A stretch of 14,942 nt of DNA from JAJKIP01 sp040509055 (GCA_040509055.1 JBEVLT010000017.1:1-14942); one strand, 5' to 3'; positions 7,982-14,723 are shown, numbered from the stretch's first letter. The notes: generated by a model not told the origin, from the sequence alone. Numbers and translations are program-made.

Positions 7982-8440
7982 ATGTTGAGGAGCATCCGTA
8001 CATCTTTATCCCTGACAGACCGTATGACCAAAGAAGAACTGCTCGACGAACTGGCTCATCATACCCGGGTGGCGTTACAACCTTCCCCGGTGCATGGCAT
8101 CGGCGTGTTCGCCCTCTGCGCTATTCCTGAAGGCTGCCGGGACCTTTTTTCGCAAAACGTGGGCGAATGGATCAAGCTGCCGGTAGCTGATGTGGAAAAG
8201 CTGCCGGAGCACTCCCGCTCGCTGGTGGAGACCTACTGCCTGTATGACGAAGAAAACTATTATGTGCCCGACTACGGTTTCAAGGTCATGGACCTGGTGA
8301 ACTACCTCAATCATTCCTCCACGCCCAATGTTGCCTCCGTCAACGACGGTGAATACTTCGAAACCCTGCGGGACATTGCAGCCGGCGAGGAATTGCTGAT
8401 CGACTATGGCAGCATCGTGAATGCAGAGGGCTACGACTGA
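7982..8440 (+). CDS. SET-domain protein, putative lysine methyltransferase
   Basis: The 152-residue protein carries the core signatures of a SET domain: the SAM-binding G-x-G turn as VHGIGVFAL (residues 38-45), NYLNHSSTPNV (107-117) containing the N-H-S motif that forms part of the SAM pocket and pseudoknot, and GEELLIDYG (135-143) with the catalytic Tyr. SET enzymes transfer methyl groups from SAM to protein lysines. There is no Cys-rich pre- or post-SET region, as usual for short bacterial versions. A second ATG at 8024 (MTKEELLDEL) is an equally credible start, giving 138 residues. The gene lies 119 bases after the lysine-rich small gene on the same strand and ends two bases from the convergent lytT-like gene, with no terminator between. 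The substrate is unknown. Confidence 0.82.
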   Translation: MLRSIRTSLSLTDRMTKEELLDELAHHTRVALQPSPVHGIGVFALCAIPEGCRDLFSQNVGEWIKLPVADVEKLPEHSRSLVETYCLYDEENYYVPDYGFKVMDLVNYLNHSSTPNVASVNDGEYFETLRDIAAGEELLIDYGSIVNAEGYD

Positions 8441-8442
8441 TC

Positions 8443-9162
8443 TCAGCGCTTCAGGAACCTGCCTTTCAGCAGCTTTTCCATCACTTCATCTTTCAGGTTG
8501 CGGCTCACAGGTATGTGATGCGCGCCGATACGGATATCATTGCCTTCGATACTGTCGATGGCGGAGGCGGCAATGAGATAGGACTTATGCGTTTTGATAA
8601 ACCGGTCGGCAGGCAGGTAATCCTCCGCCGCCCGGAACGTGAGATAAGTGATGTATTTCTTTTCTTTGGTATGAATGACCACATAATTCTGCAGAGCTTC
8701 GGCGAACAATACATCGGCAAAGAACAGCTTGACCAGCTTATTGTCTGCTTTGATAAAAAAATAATCGCCCGGAACCGCAGGCACGACCGTATTCTTTTCC
8801 CGCACTTCGTAGTATTCCCCTGCTTTCTGCGCTGCTTTTAAAAACCGGTCGAATGATATGGGTTTTACAAGGTAATCCAGCGCATTCACCTCGAACCCTT
8901 CCAGCGCATATTGCGGGTAAGCCGTGGTAAAAATAACAGGTGGCGGCTGCTGCAGGGTTTTGAAAAAGTCAAGCCCGGTGATCTTTGGCAGCTGGATGTC
9001 CAGGAAAAGCAGGTCGGCCTCTCCCCGTCCGAGCATGGCGGCCGCCTTCAGCGCATTGTCATACTCGCCCGCCAGCTCCAGGAAATCGATATCGGCGATA
9101 TACTCTTTCAGTCCCTTGCGGGCCAGCGGCTCGTCGTCGATGATGATGCAACGGATATTCAT
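8443..9162 (-). CDS. LytTR-family response regulator
   Basis: The 239-residue protein has an N-terminal receiver domain (residues 1 to about 120) and a C-terminal LytTR DNA-binding domain (about 132-236). In the receiver, Asp9/Asp10 form the acidic pocket, Asp55 in LLFLDIQLP is the phosphorylation site, Thr79/Thr80 follow strand four, and Lys100 lies in DYLVKPI. The LytTR part has the usual ending of alternating strands with KTHKSYLIAASAIDSI and HIPVSRNLKDEV. It should be the partner of the LytS-type kinase encoded upstream in the same operon. It starts with ATG one base after the stop of the DinB-like gene (TAA-T-ATG), a layout that suggests translational coupling. It ends two bases from the convergent SET gene. 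Confidence 0.95.
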   Translation of the reverse strand: MNIRCIIIDDEPLARKGLKEYIADIDFLELAGEYDNALKAAAMLGRGEADLLFLDIQLPKITGLDFFKTLQQPPPVIFTTAYPQYALEGFEVNALDYLVKPISFDRFLKAAQKAGEYYEVREKNTVVPAVPGDYFFIKADNKLVKLFFADVLFAEALQNYVVIHTKEKKYITYLTFRAAEDYLPADRFIKTHKSYLIAASAIDSIEGNDIRIGAHHIPVSRNLKDEVMEKLLKGRFLKR

Positions 9163-9163
9163 A

Positions 9164-9994
9164 TTATGCCATTACAGATACCATGTTCAAAACTGCCTCT
9201 CCCAGCACCTGGTCTCCTTTTATCCCGAAGTGCCCGGCGATGTCTTCTTTCCGCAGGCTTTTGGAAAACAGCTTCCAGGCCGCGTCGCCGCTGATCACCG
9301 TTTCCGCAGCGACCGGGCCGCCTGATGGCTCCGACAGTTTCCATTGTCCTTCCCGCCGCACCAGCCACCATTCGCCCCCTCCCTCGCCGGTGATCACCGT
9401 TTTCAGCACCGTGCCTTCTTCCGCAGCCAAAGCGGTACAGGCAAATGGCCATGCCTGCAGGAAAATATGCAGGAACGGGTGGTATAATTCTTTGGTCATA
9501 ATACCCCTGTCACCCAGCGCATCCCTGATCTGCTGCTGGTGCAGCCATCTTTCGGTGTATTCGCGGGCAATATCGAACCAGTTGCGGGACACGTCCTCAC
9601 CCGCCCAGCCGACCGGGTAGGCAGATTGCGCAAAGGGATCGAGGTTGTTGAAGAGGGTATATACGGTTTCGTTGGTCGACTCCAGCAGTTCCGTCAGTAT
9701 AGCAGGGCTGAGCCGTTTGGCCGCTTTTATCCAATCGGCATTCAGCCGGTTCAGGTATGCTACCAGGTCGGCGTTGGAGCGAATAGCGGCATCCGGTGGC
9801 GCAGACCATCCGTCGCGGTGCAGTGCAATACGCCGGTAATTGCCATCCAGCAGGTGCGCGGCTACATCTTTTACCATCCATTGCCGCGCCACGGTTTGTT
9901 TCAGCCAGTCTTCCGCCGACAATGTTTTCAGCAAAGTGATCAGCCTTTCGTTGAGCAGTGGAAATAATGGTAAACTATCTATCGGTGGTTTCAT
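9164..9994 (-). CDS. DinB/maleylpyruvate isomerase-like (MDMPI_N) protein inside a two-component operon
   Basis: This 276-residue cytoplasmic protein has an N-terminal four-helix bundle like that of mycothiol-dependent maleylpyruvate isomerase and DinB proteins, and a C-terminal part with a small alpha/beta look (residues about 180-276, EEGTVLKTVITGEGGGEWWL onward). The probable metal ligands are His47 in DVAAHLLDGNYR and Glu148/His152 in REYTERWLHQQQIRDALG; in the known isomerase the three are one His plus a Glu-x3-His pair, as here. Such proteins usually act with a low-molecular-weight thiol or are uncharacterised metalloenzymes. Its start overlaps the end of the histidine kinase gene by 20 bases, and its stop is one base before the response regulator ATG, so all three proteins are made together. 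The substrate cannot be deduced. Confidence 0.82.
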   Translation of the reverse strand: MKPPIDSLPLFPLLNERLITLLKTLSAEDWLKQTVARQWMVKDVAAHLLDGNYRRIALHRDGWSAPPDAAIRSNADLVAYLNRLNADWIKAAKRLSPAILTELLESTNETVYTLFNNLDPFAQSAYPVGWAGEDVSRNWFDIAREYTERWLHQQQIRDALGDRGIMTKELYHPFLHIFLQAWPFACTALAAEEGTVLKTVITGEGGGEWWLVRREGQWKLSEPSGGPVAAETVISGDAAWKLFSKSLRKEDIAGHFGIKGDQVLGEAVLNMVSVMA

Positions 9995-11018
9995 CTTCGT
10001 TTAATTGCAGCGTTAATTTTACCCGGTATTGGTCCGGCTGGTCGTCGATATGCAGGTGATGCCTGCCGGGATACAGCAACTCCAGGCGGCGTTTCACGTT
10101 GGTCAACCCGATGCCGCCATGCTGCTCCGTTGTTTTACCCGGTTCTTTGGAGTTTGCCACGGTAAAAGTAAATGAACCGTTGCTGCGCTGCAGGGCAAGG
10201 CGGATAAAATTCTGCCGGTCGGTAAAATGCGAAATATGCTTGAACGCATTTTCCGCAAAGGGCGCCAGCAGCAGCGGTTCGATGACAAACCCTTTTACTT
10301 CCGGCGGGCAATGGAAGTTCACCGCATAATGTTCGTCTTTGCGGAGCTTTTGCAGGTCCACATAGTCGCGCAGGTAACTTATCTCCCGCTCGATGGGTAT
10401 CTGGGGCCCGCTCAGTTCGTACAACTGGTAGCGGAGCATATCGGAAAATTTATGCAGCGACTGCCGGGCTTCGGTATTGCTCTTGTCGATCAGGAAATAC
10501 ACAGCATTCAGCGAGTTGAACAGGAAATGCGGGTTGATCTGCGATTTCAGGAAGTTGAGTTCGGCTTCAGCCTTTTCTTTGGCGGTCTCGGCCATCCGCC
10601 GCTGCAGCCGGGTGTAATCAAACATCAGTTTGACGGCGGCGCCGGCGATCACCAGGAAGAAATGCGGGATCACGTTGTCATAGATCCGGGTCTTCAGGTC
10701 GCCCGTCAGGTGGACCATTTGCCCATCACCCGTAAGGTGGCCGATCACGATCATCTTCAGCAGGCTGCTGGATACAATGAGCACGATAAATGCCGCAATG
10801 AAGCCGGCATATCTTTTTTTGTAAAACAGGTGCGGGATCAGCAGGTAATTGGTCAGGTAAATCAGCAGGGCCAGGTCGGTCACCTTGACGGCCGTCACCT
10901 GCATGGCCTGTTCCGGCGTGGCATAGTCCTGGTAACGGAGAAAATACCAAACCCCGAAGACCATCATCCAGAAAAAAAGATGGTGCACTTTGTATTTCAG
11001 CAGTCCCCTGTTTTGCAT
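9975..11018 (-). CDS. LytS/YehU-type sensor histidine kinase
   Basis: Starting at ATG 11018 (MQNRGLLKYK), the protein has 347 residues. The N-terminal part holds about four membrane segments with short loops and no large outside sensor domain. A short coiled linker (RLQRRMAETAKEKAEAELNF) leads to the His_kinase domain with the phospho-acceptor His in INPHFLFNSLN, followed by a HATPase domain with the N-box PFAENAFKHI and the G-box HGGIGLTNVKRRLELLY. This is the usual Bacteroidota partner for LytTR regulators, and one is encoded two genes downstream. The frame is open two codons further up to a TTG (11024), which is less likely to be the start. The last 20 bases overlap the next gene. On the minus strand TAATTTTA (11027-11034) and TTATTTTG (11022-11029) resemble -7 boxes but lie very near the start. 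Confidence 0.94.
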   Translation of the reverse strand: MQNRGLLKYKVHHLFFWMMVFGVWYFLRYQDYATPEQAMQVTAVKVTDLALLIYLTNYLLIPHLFYKKRYAGFIAAFIVLIVSSSLLKMIVIGHLTGDGQMVHLTGDLKTRIYDNVIPHFFLVIAGAAVKLMFDYTRLQRRMAETAKEKAEAELNFLKSQINPHFLFNSLNAVYFLIDKSNTEARQSLHKFSDMLRYQLYELSGPQIPIEREISYLRDYVDLQKLRKDEHYAVNFHCPPEVKGFVIEPLLLAPFAENAFKHISHFTDRQNFIRLALQRSNGSFTFTVANSKEPGKTTEQHGGIGLTNVKRRLELLYPGRHHLHIDDQPDQYRVKLTLQLNEDETTDR

Positions 11019-11150
11019 ACCCAAAATAAAATTAAGGTTTCCCCTTCGTAAAAACGGTTACACCAACGAACGGGTATCCGTGACAACCGGCAGCCTTTTC
11101 ATCTCCAGGCTTCCTTTCGTCAGGCTGTTCCTGCTGTTGACGTAACTTAT

Positions 11151-11181
11151 TTGTACCGGCAGGGCCGGCTTTTCAACTTTG
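11151..11181 (+). promoter_or_regulatory. Possible Bacteroidota promoter for the dioxygenase-like lipoprotein gene
   Basis: TTG (11151-11153), a 20-base spacer and CAACTTTG (11174-11181) resemble the Bacteroidota promoter (TTG, about 19 bases, TAnnTTTG) with one mismatch. It would start transcription just before the ATG at 11197, giving a very short leader. A GC-rich inverted repeat, CCGGC-AGG-GCCGG (11156-11168), sits in the spacer and could be an operator. The remaining bases of this 178-base divergent region show nothing clear. Confidence 0.35.
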
Positions 11182-11196
11182 ATTAAAATCATTGCC

Positions 11197-11871
11197 ATGA
11201 AATTCCTGCTTTACCTGCTGGCCGCCGCCAGCCTGCTGCCGCTGACCGGCTGCGCACAAACCACGGACACAAAAACGCCCGACCAACAAGTGGATGGCAG
11301 TTGCGAGGGCTGCCAAGCCATCTATGAAAGTCCTGTGCCCTTTGAGCAACTGGAAACCATGATATGGCTGCAGGACTGGAAAGAAAAAGAACGATACCCG
11401 AACCGGCCAGGCGTTAAACTGGCGGTGAATGGAACGGTGTATCACCCGGATGGCAGCCCGGCCGCCGGCGTAGTTATTTATATTTACCATACCGATCAGA
11501 CGGGCGTATACCCGACCAATGGCGATGAAAAAGGCTGGGATAAAAAGCATGGCTACCTGCGCGGCTGGATGAGAACAAACGAAAAAGGAGAATACAAGTT
11601 CTTTACCCTGCGGCCGGCCCCCTATCCCGGCGGCCAGGCCCCGGCGCATATTCATGCCATCATCAAAGAACCGGGCAAAAGCGCATACTGGATCGATGAA
11701 TACCTGTTTGACGACGATACCTTACTGGCCGAAGCAGCCCGCAAAGAATTACCTGACCGGGGTGGCAGCGGTATCCTGAAAATACCAGCCCGTTACAAGG
11801 GAATGCACATGCAGAAAAGCGAACGGAATATTTATCTCGGTAAAAACATTCCCGGCTATCCTGCATCGTAA
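11197..11871 (+). CDS. Intradiol ring-cleavage dioxygenase-like lipoprotein
   Basis: This 224-residue protein begins with a lipoprotein signal peptide ending in the lipobox LTGC (Cys19), so it should be anchored in the cell envelope. A CEGC motif (residues 36-39) follows, and then a domain of the protocatechuate 3,4-dioxygenase type: the early strand VNGTVYHPDGSPAAGVVIYIY, then the likely iron ligands Tyr120 (KHGYLRG), Tyr143 (RPAPYPGG) and His151/His153 (PAHIHAII). All four non-haem iron(III) ligands of the intradiol family are thus present. Family members cleave catechols between the two hydroxyl groups, but envelope-bound Bacteroidota versions are uncharacterised and no aromatic degradation gene lies nearby, so the substrate is unknown. 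ATG 11197 was chosen over an in-frame TTG at 11179 because it gives the proper signal peptide. Confidence 0.88.
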   Translation: MKFLLYLLAAASLLPLTGCAQTTDTKTPDQQVDGSCEGCQAIYESPVPFEQLETMIWLQDWKEKERYPNRPGVKLAVNGTVYHPDGSPAAGVVIYIYHTDQTGVYPTNGDEKGWDKKHGYLRGWMRTNEKGEYKFFTLRPAPYPGGQAPAHIHAIIKEPGKSAYWIDEYLFDDDTLLAEAARKELPDRGGSGILKIPARYKGMHMQKSERNIYLGKNIPGYPAS

Positions 11872-11892
11872 CCGCCACAATAGCCAGGCTCG

Positions 11893-12546
11893 TTATTTTC
11901 GTTGGCCAAAAAGCAGGCTGCCGATACGCACCATCGTGCTTCCTTCTTCGATGGCCATGGTATAATCGGCCGACATGCCCATGGAAAGATGCTCAAACCG
12001 AACACCTGCGGATTGAATACCTGCATACTTATCAAAAAGGCGCTTCAGCCGGCGAAACTCATTTCTTACCTTGTCCTGGTCATCGCTAAAACTGGCCATA
12101 CCCATCAGGCCGGCCACGCGTACATGTTCCAGGGGCGCTGCTGTCAGCCGGCCGACGATCTCGTCCAGTTCGTTTTCGTCCAGCCCGAACTTGGTTTCTT
12201 CCTGTGCAATGTGCACCTGCAGCAAACAGCCGATCACGCGGTTGTGTTTCCGGCCCTGCTTATCGATCTCTTTGATTAATTTATAACTGTCTGCCCCGTG
12301 CACCAGGTGAACGAAAGGAGCAATGTATTTTACCTTGTTCGTTTGCAAATGGCCGATGAAATGCCAGCGGATATCGCCCGGAAGCTGCGACTGCTTGTCC
12401 ACCAGTTCCTGCACATAATTTTCACCAAAGTCGCGCTGTCCCTGCCCGTATAATGCCAGGATAGCTGCGGCCGGCTGTATCTTGGACACGGCTACCAACT
12501 CCACTTCCTGTTCGGTTAACTGCGCGGCAAGCGCTGCATATGTCAT
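11893..12546 (-). CDS. YggS/PROSC-family PLP-binding protein
   Basis: The 217-residue protein is a single-domain, alanine-racemase-fold PLP carrier that helps keep PLP and amino acid pools in balance; no strong enzyme activity is known for the family. Lys22 in ELVAVSKIQP is the PLP-binding lysine. Other signatures are DFGENYVQELVDK, RWHFIGHLQTNKVKYI, and near the end EHLSMGMSADYTMAIEEGSTMVRIGSLLFGQR, which binds the phosphate. It begins at ATG 12546 and converges with the dioxygenase-like gene, leaving 21 bases between stops. On the minus strand TACTTTTG (12561-12568) is an exact TAnnTTTG box just before the start, without a clear -33 TTG. Confidence 0.95.
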   Translation of the reverse strand: MTYAALAAQLTEQEVELVAVSKIQPAAAILALYGQGQRDFGENYVQELVDKQSQLPGDIRWHFIGHLQTNKVKYIAPFVHLVHGADSYKLIKEIDKQGRKHNRVIGCLLQVHIAQEETKFGLDENELDEIVGRLTAAPLEHVRVAGLMGMASFSDDQDKVRNEFRRLKRLFDKYAGIQSAGVRFEHLSMGMSADYTMAIEEGSTMVRIGSLLFGQRK

Positions 12547-12560
12547 ATCCTGCGTTTGCG

Positions 12561-12568
12561 CAAAAGTA
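12561..12568 (-). promoter_or_regulatory. -7 promoter element of the yggS gene
   Basis: On the minus strand this reads TACTTTTG, an exact match to the Bacteroidota -7 consensus TAnnTTTG, 14 bases before the yggS ATG. No TTG is found at the right distance further up, so the assignment rests on the -7 box alone. Confidence 0.35.
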
Positions 12569-12616
12569 ATGCTGATTGCGCGGATGGCTTCTCATTAAAT
12601 TACAACTAAACGGGTA

Positions 12617-12645
12617 TTGTATCTCATCAGCCGCATCTACATTTG
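12617..12645 (+). promoter_or_regulatory. Full Bacteroidota-type promoter with no ordinary gene behind it
   Basis: TTG (12617-12619), an 18-base spacer and TACATTTG (12638-12645) match both parts of the Bacteroidota consensus promoter. Transcription would start at about 12651 on the + strand. The genes on both sides lie on the other strand, so this promoter would serve the candidate small RNA that follows. Confidence 0.45.
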
Positions 12646-12650
12646 AGGAT

Positions 12651-12780
12651 GCTTGCAGCAAAGTTTATGTATGCAAATGCAGGCGCAGCCGCAAACCGAC
12701 CCGCAATGAAAAAGCAATGATGAATAAATAAATGAATATTGACCGGGAGCCTGTTTGAGTATCCAAACAGGCTTTTATTT
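12651..12780 (+). ncRNA. Candidate small RNA of about 130 nt between yggS and the acyl-CoA dehydrogenase gene
   Basis: The predicted transcript starts behind a consensus promoter and ends at a strong hairpin followed by a T-rich run, both on the + strand. It lies in a 228-base gap between two minus-strand genes. The 5' part can pair TTGCA with TGCAA, the middle is A-rich and probably unpaired (tandem AATAAATAAATGAA-like bases at about 12722-12737), and the 3' end is the terminator stem. A 23-codon open frame (12649-12720, MLAAKF...KKQ) overlaps it but would start at or before the transcription start, so it is less likely to be the product. The last bases of the RNA overlap the stop codon of the acyl-CoA dehydrogenase gene on the other strand. 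I do not recognise an RNA family. Confidence 0.35.
12749..12780 (+). terminator. Intrinsic terminator, U-run on the + strand
   Basis: GCCTGTTTG (12749-12757), a 6-base loop and CAAACAGGC (12764-12772) form a perfect 9-bp stem followed by TTTTATTT. Read on the minus strand the same stem follows the acyl-CoA dehydrogenase stop but is trailed by TCCCGGTC, so it fits a + strand terminator better. It could still help end the minus-strand message as a hairpin. Confidence 0.65.
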
Positions 12781-13929
12781 CAGGATGCTCCGGCTGATCA
12801 CGATGCGCTGCACCTCGCTGGTACCTTCGTATATCTGGGTGATCTTGGCATCCCGCATCAGCCGCTCCACGTGGTATTCCTTTACAAAACCATAGCCACC
12901 ATGAATCTGCACAGCTTCTACGGTGGTCCACATGGCGGTTTCGGATGCATATACTTTGGCCATGGAAGAGCTCAGCGCATAATCCTGCCCGTCGTCTTTT
13001 TCCCAGGCCGCTTTCAGGCAGAGCAGGCGCGACGCTTCTATCCGCGTAGCCATATCAGCCAGCTTGAAGGCGATGGCCTGGTGGTTCATGATCTCGGTGC
13101 CGAATGCTTTTCTCGTTTTGGAATATTCCCTTGCCAGTTCGTAGGCGCCGCTGGCGATGCCCAGTGCCTGGGAGGCAATGCCGATACGGCCGCCGGCCAG
13201 TGTTTTCATGGCAAACCGGAACCCAAACCCATCCCCGCCGATCCGGTTTTCTTTCGGCACTTTTACGTCGGTGAACATAACGGTATGGGTGTCGCTGCCG
13301 CGAATGCCGAGTTTATTTTCTTTGGCCGCCACGGTTACGCCCGGCCAGCTCTTTTCTACGATAAAGGTATTGATGCCTTTGGAACCTTTGGACGGATCGG
13401 TCTGCGCCATGACCAGGTACACCGAAGCCGTACCGCCGTTGGTGATCCAGTTCTTGGTGCCGTTCAGCAGGTAATGATCGCCCATGTCTTCAGCCGTGGT
13501 ACGCTGCGAGGTGGCGTCGCTGCCGGCTTCCGGTTCGCTCAGCATGAAGGCGCCGATATACAGTTCACCGTCCTTTTTGCCCTGAGCCAGCGGCGTCAGG
13601 TATTTTTGCTTTTGCTCTTCGGTGCCATATTCCTGCAGGCCATAGCAGACCAGGCTGTTGTTGACGCTCATGCACACGCTCACGCTGGCATCTATTTTCG
13701 ATATCTCTTCCATCGCCAGCACATAGCTCACCGTGTCCATGCCGGCGCCGCCGTATTCCGGTTTTACCATCATACCCATAAAGCCCAGGTCGGCCAGCTG
13801 CATGATCTGCTCACGTGGAAATTTTTGGTGCTCATCGCGTTCGATCACACCGGGCAGGCATTGGTTTTGTGCAAAATCGCGGGCAGCCTGCCGGATCATC
13901 AGTTGCTCTTCGGAAAATTGAAATTGCAT
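12775..13929 (-). CDS. Acyl-CoA dehydrogenase (short-chain/butyryl-CoA type)
   Basis: With the ATG at 13929 (MQFQFSEEQLMIRQAARDFA) the protein has 384 residues, the usual family length. It is an FAD flavoprotein that oxidises acyl-CoA to trans-2-enoyl-CoA, handing electrons to an electron-transfer flavoprotein. Visible signatures are GAFMLSEPEAGSDA (FAD/substrate loop), the KNWITNGG strand, ALGIASGAYELAREYSKTR, the ADMATRIEASRLLCLKAA helix, and QIHGGYGFVKEYHVERLMRDA. The catalytic base is Glu368 in QIYEGTSEVQR, the position of short-chain and related enzymes. The frame is open 18 codons further up, but an exact promoter box lies inside that extension, which supports the chosen start. Chain length cannot be told surely; branched-chain or glutaryl-type substrates remain possible. 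The gene seems to be transcribed alone. Confidence 0.95.
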   Translation of the reverse strand: MQFQFSEEQLMIRQAARDFAQNQCLPGVIERDEHQKFPREQIMQLADLGFMGMMVKPEYGGAGMDTVSYVLAMEEISKIDASVSVCMSVNNSLVCYGLQEYGTEEQKQKYLTPLAQGKKDGELYIGAFMLSEPEAGSDATSQRTTAEDMGDHYLLNGTKNWITNGGTASVYLVMAQTDPSKGSKGINTFIVEKSWPGVTVAAKENKLGIRGSDTHTVMFTDVKVPKENRIGGDGFGFRFAMKTLAGGRIGIASQALGIASGAYELAREYSKTRKAFGTEIMNHQAIAFKLADMATRIEASRLLCLKAAWEKDDGQDYALSSSMAKVYASETAMWTTVEAVQIHGGYGFVKEYHVERLMRDAKITQIYEGTSEVQRIVISRSILK

Positions 13930-13950
13930 GGGCTTGTTTTTGACTGAGCG

Positions 13951-13983
13951 CAAAGATAAGGGAGCCGTCATACACCTGAACAA
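13951..13983 (-). promoter_or_regulatory. Promoter of the acyl-CoA dehydrogenase gene
   Basis: On the minus strand TATCTTTG (13951-13958) is an exact TAnnTTTG box, 21 bases before the ATG at 13929. A TTG (13981-13983) lies 22 bases further up, slightly more than the usual spacing, and falls within an inverted repeat. Confidence 0.5.
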
Positions 13984-14005
13984 TCGTTAGTTTTGAAACG
14001 ATTGT
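13980..14005. promoter_or_regulatory. Inverted repeat overlapping the -33 region of the acyl-CoA dehydrogenase promoter, candidate operator
   Basis: ACAATCGTT (13980-13988), an 8-base spacer and AACGATTGT (13997-14005) form a perfect 9-bp inverted repeat covering the TTG of the dehydrogenase promoter. The size suits a dimeric repressor such as a TetR-family fatty-acid regulator. No T run follows it on either strand, so it is not a terminator. No regulator gene is adjacent. Confidence 0.45.
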
Positions 14006-14249
14006 AACGTCCGGGTTTTGAGACCCTGCGATAATCTACCCTTCCATTCCCGGCAGGCATTTCCTGCCTGGTGCCAGGCATAATTTACAGGATTGTTTTT
14101 GCTAAAACGACCTCAACACCAAACCTCCGGCTTTTCCGGAGAGTGGCCCAGGAAGAAGGACTGATGCTGCAATCGTTCACCCAACATCGGACATCAACAC
14201 AAGCATGCTGGATAGTGGTTACCCATTTGTTTTTTTCTATTTTTAGCAC
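14006..14249. other. Remaining divergent intergenic region before the GNAT gene
   Basis: Together with the dehydrogenase promoter this makes a 320-base gap without a credible gene. It holds overlapping short inverted repeats at 14052-14080 and another, CTCCGG-N5-CCGGAG, at 14125-14141. A T-rich stretch at 14226-14245 with TATTTTTA (14238-14245) just before the GNAT ATG is a weak -7 candidate. Open frames across this stretch have no family features and no initiation signal, so I do not call a gene. Confidence 0.5.
14052..14080. repeat. Overlapping, mutually exclusive short inverted repeats
   Basis: GGCAGG (14052-14057) can pair with CCTGCC (14063-14068), while TGCCTG (14065-14070), overlapping the second arm, can pair with CAGGCA (14075-14080). 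Only one pairing can form at a time. It may be a leader structure of the downstream GNAT transcript, a protein site, or chance. Confidence 0.3.
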
Positions 14250-14681
14250 ATGGAAATCAGAACAATCGAACACGGCAGCCCGGAATACGACCGCATGATC
14301 GCCCTGCGTATGGACCTGCTGTGCCGCCCGCTGGGGCTCAGCTTTACCGCGGAACAGCTGGAAAAGGAAAAGCAGGACTGGCTGATCGCCGCTTTTGAAG
14401 ACGAAGCAATGACCGGCTGTTGCGTCCTGACACATTTTGATGACACAACCCTGCAGCTGCGCCAGATGGCAGTACGGCAGGATATCCAGCACAGCGGCAC
14501 CGGCAGGCGCATCCTGTCTTTTGCAGAGCAAACAGCCCGCGAAAACGGCTATACCACCCTCATGATGCATGCCCGCGACGTGGCCACCGGCTTTTACGAA
14601 AAATGCGGCTACCACATTGCCGGCGAACCATTCACCGAAGTAACGATCCTGCACTACTGCATGGAAAAGAAGCTGGTGTAA
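14250..14681 (+). CDS. GNAT-family N-acetyltransferase
   Basis: The 143-residue cytoplasmic protein has a compact GNAT fold: an N-terminal strand and helices, then LQLRQMAVRQDIQHSGTGRRIL (residues about 70-91), which contains the acetyl-CoA binding motif A with the Q-x-x-G-x-G-type turn as QHSGTG, the following long helix, and ATGFYEKCGYHIAGEPF near the end (motif B, with the common FYEKxGY). Family members move an acetyl group from acetyl-CoA to an amine on a small molecule or protein; the substrate here is unknown. The closest-looking relatives are ElaA-like or generic small GNATs. It stands alone on the + strand and ends 115 bases before the next gene. Confidence 0.9.
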   Translation: MEIRTIEHGSPEYDRMIALRMDLLCRPLGLSFTAEQLEKEKQDWLIAAFEDEAMTGCCVLTHFDDTTLQLRQMAVRQDIQHSGTGRRILSFAEQTARENGYTTLMMHARDVATGFYEKCGYHIAGEPFTEVTILHYCMEKKLV

Positions 14682-14723
14682 AATACCGGCAGAATGCATT
14701 TCTACCTGTACCAGCCTCGGCCT

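Noticed and set aside
7918..8130. A 70-codon + strand frame overlapping the SET gene start
   Set aside because: It overlaps the SET gene in another frame and has no family features.
12649..12720. A 23-codon open frame in the gap between yggS and the acyl-CoA dehydrogenase gene
   Set aside because: Its ATG sits at or before the expected transcription start and it has no membrane or signal-like feature; an RNA product is the simpler reading.
12739..13947. A 402-codon open frame on the + strand opposite the acyl-CoA dehydrogenase gene
   Set aside because: It is the mirror of a clearly real, conserved dehydrogenase, is rich in His, Phe and Gln as such shadows are, and shows no domain.
14071..14298. 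A 75-codon + strand frame before the GNAT gene
   Set aside because: It overlaps the GNAT start in another frame, has no family features, and begins inside an inverted repeat.
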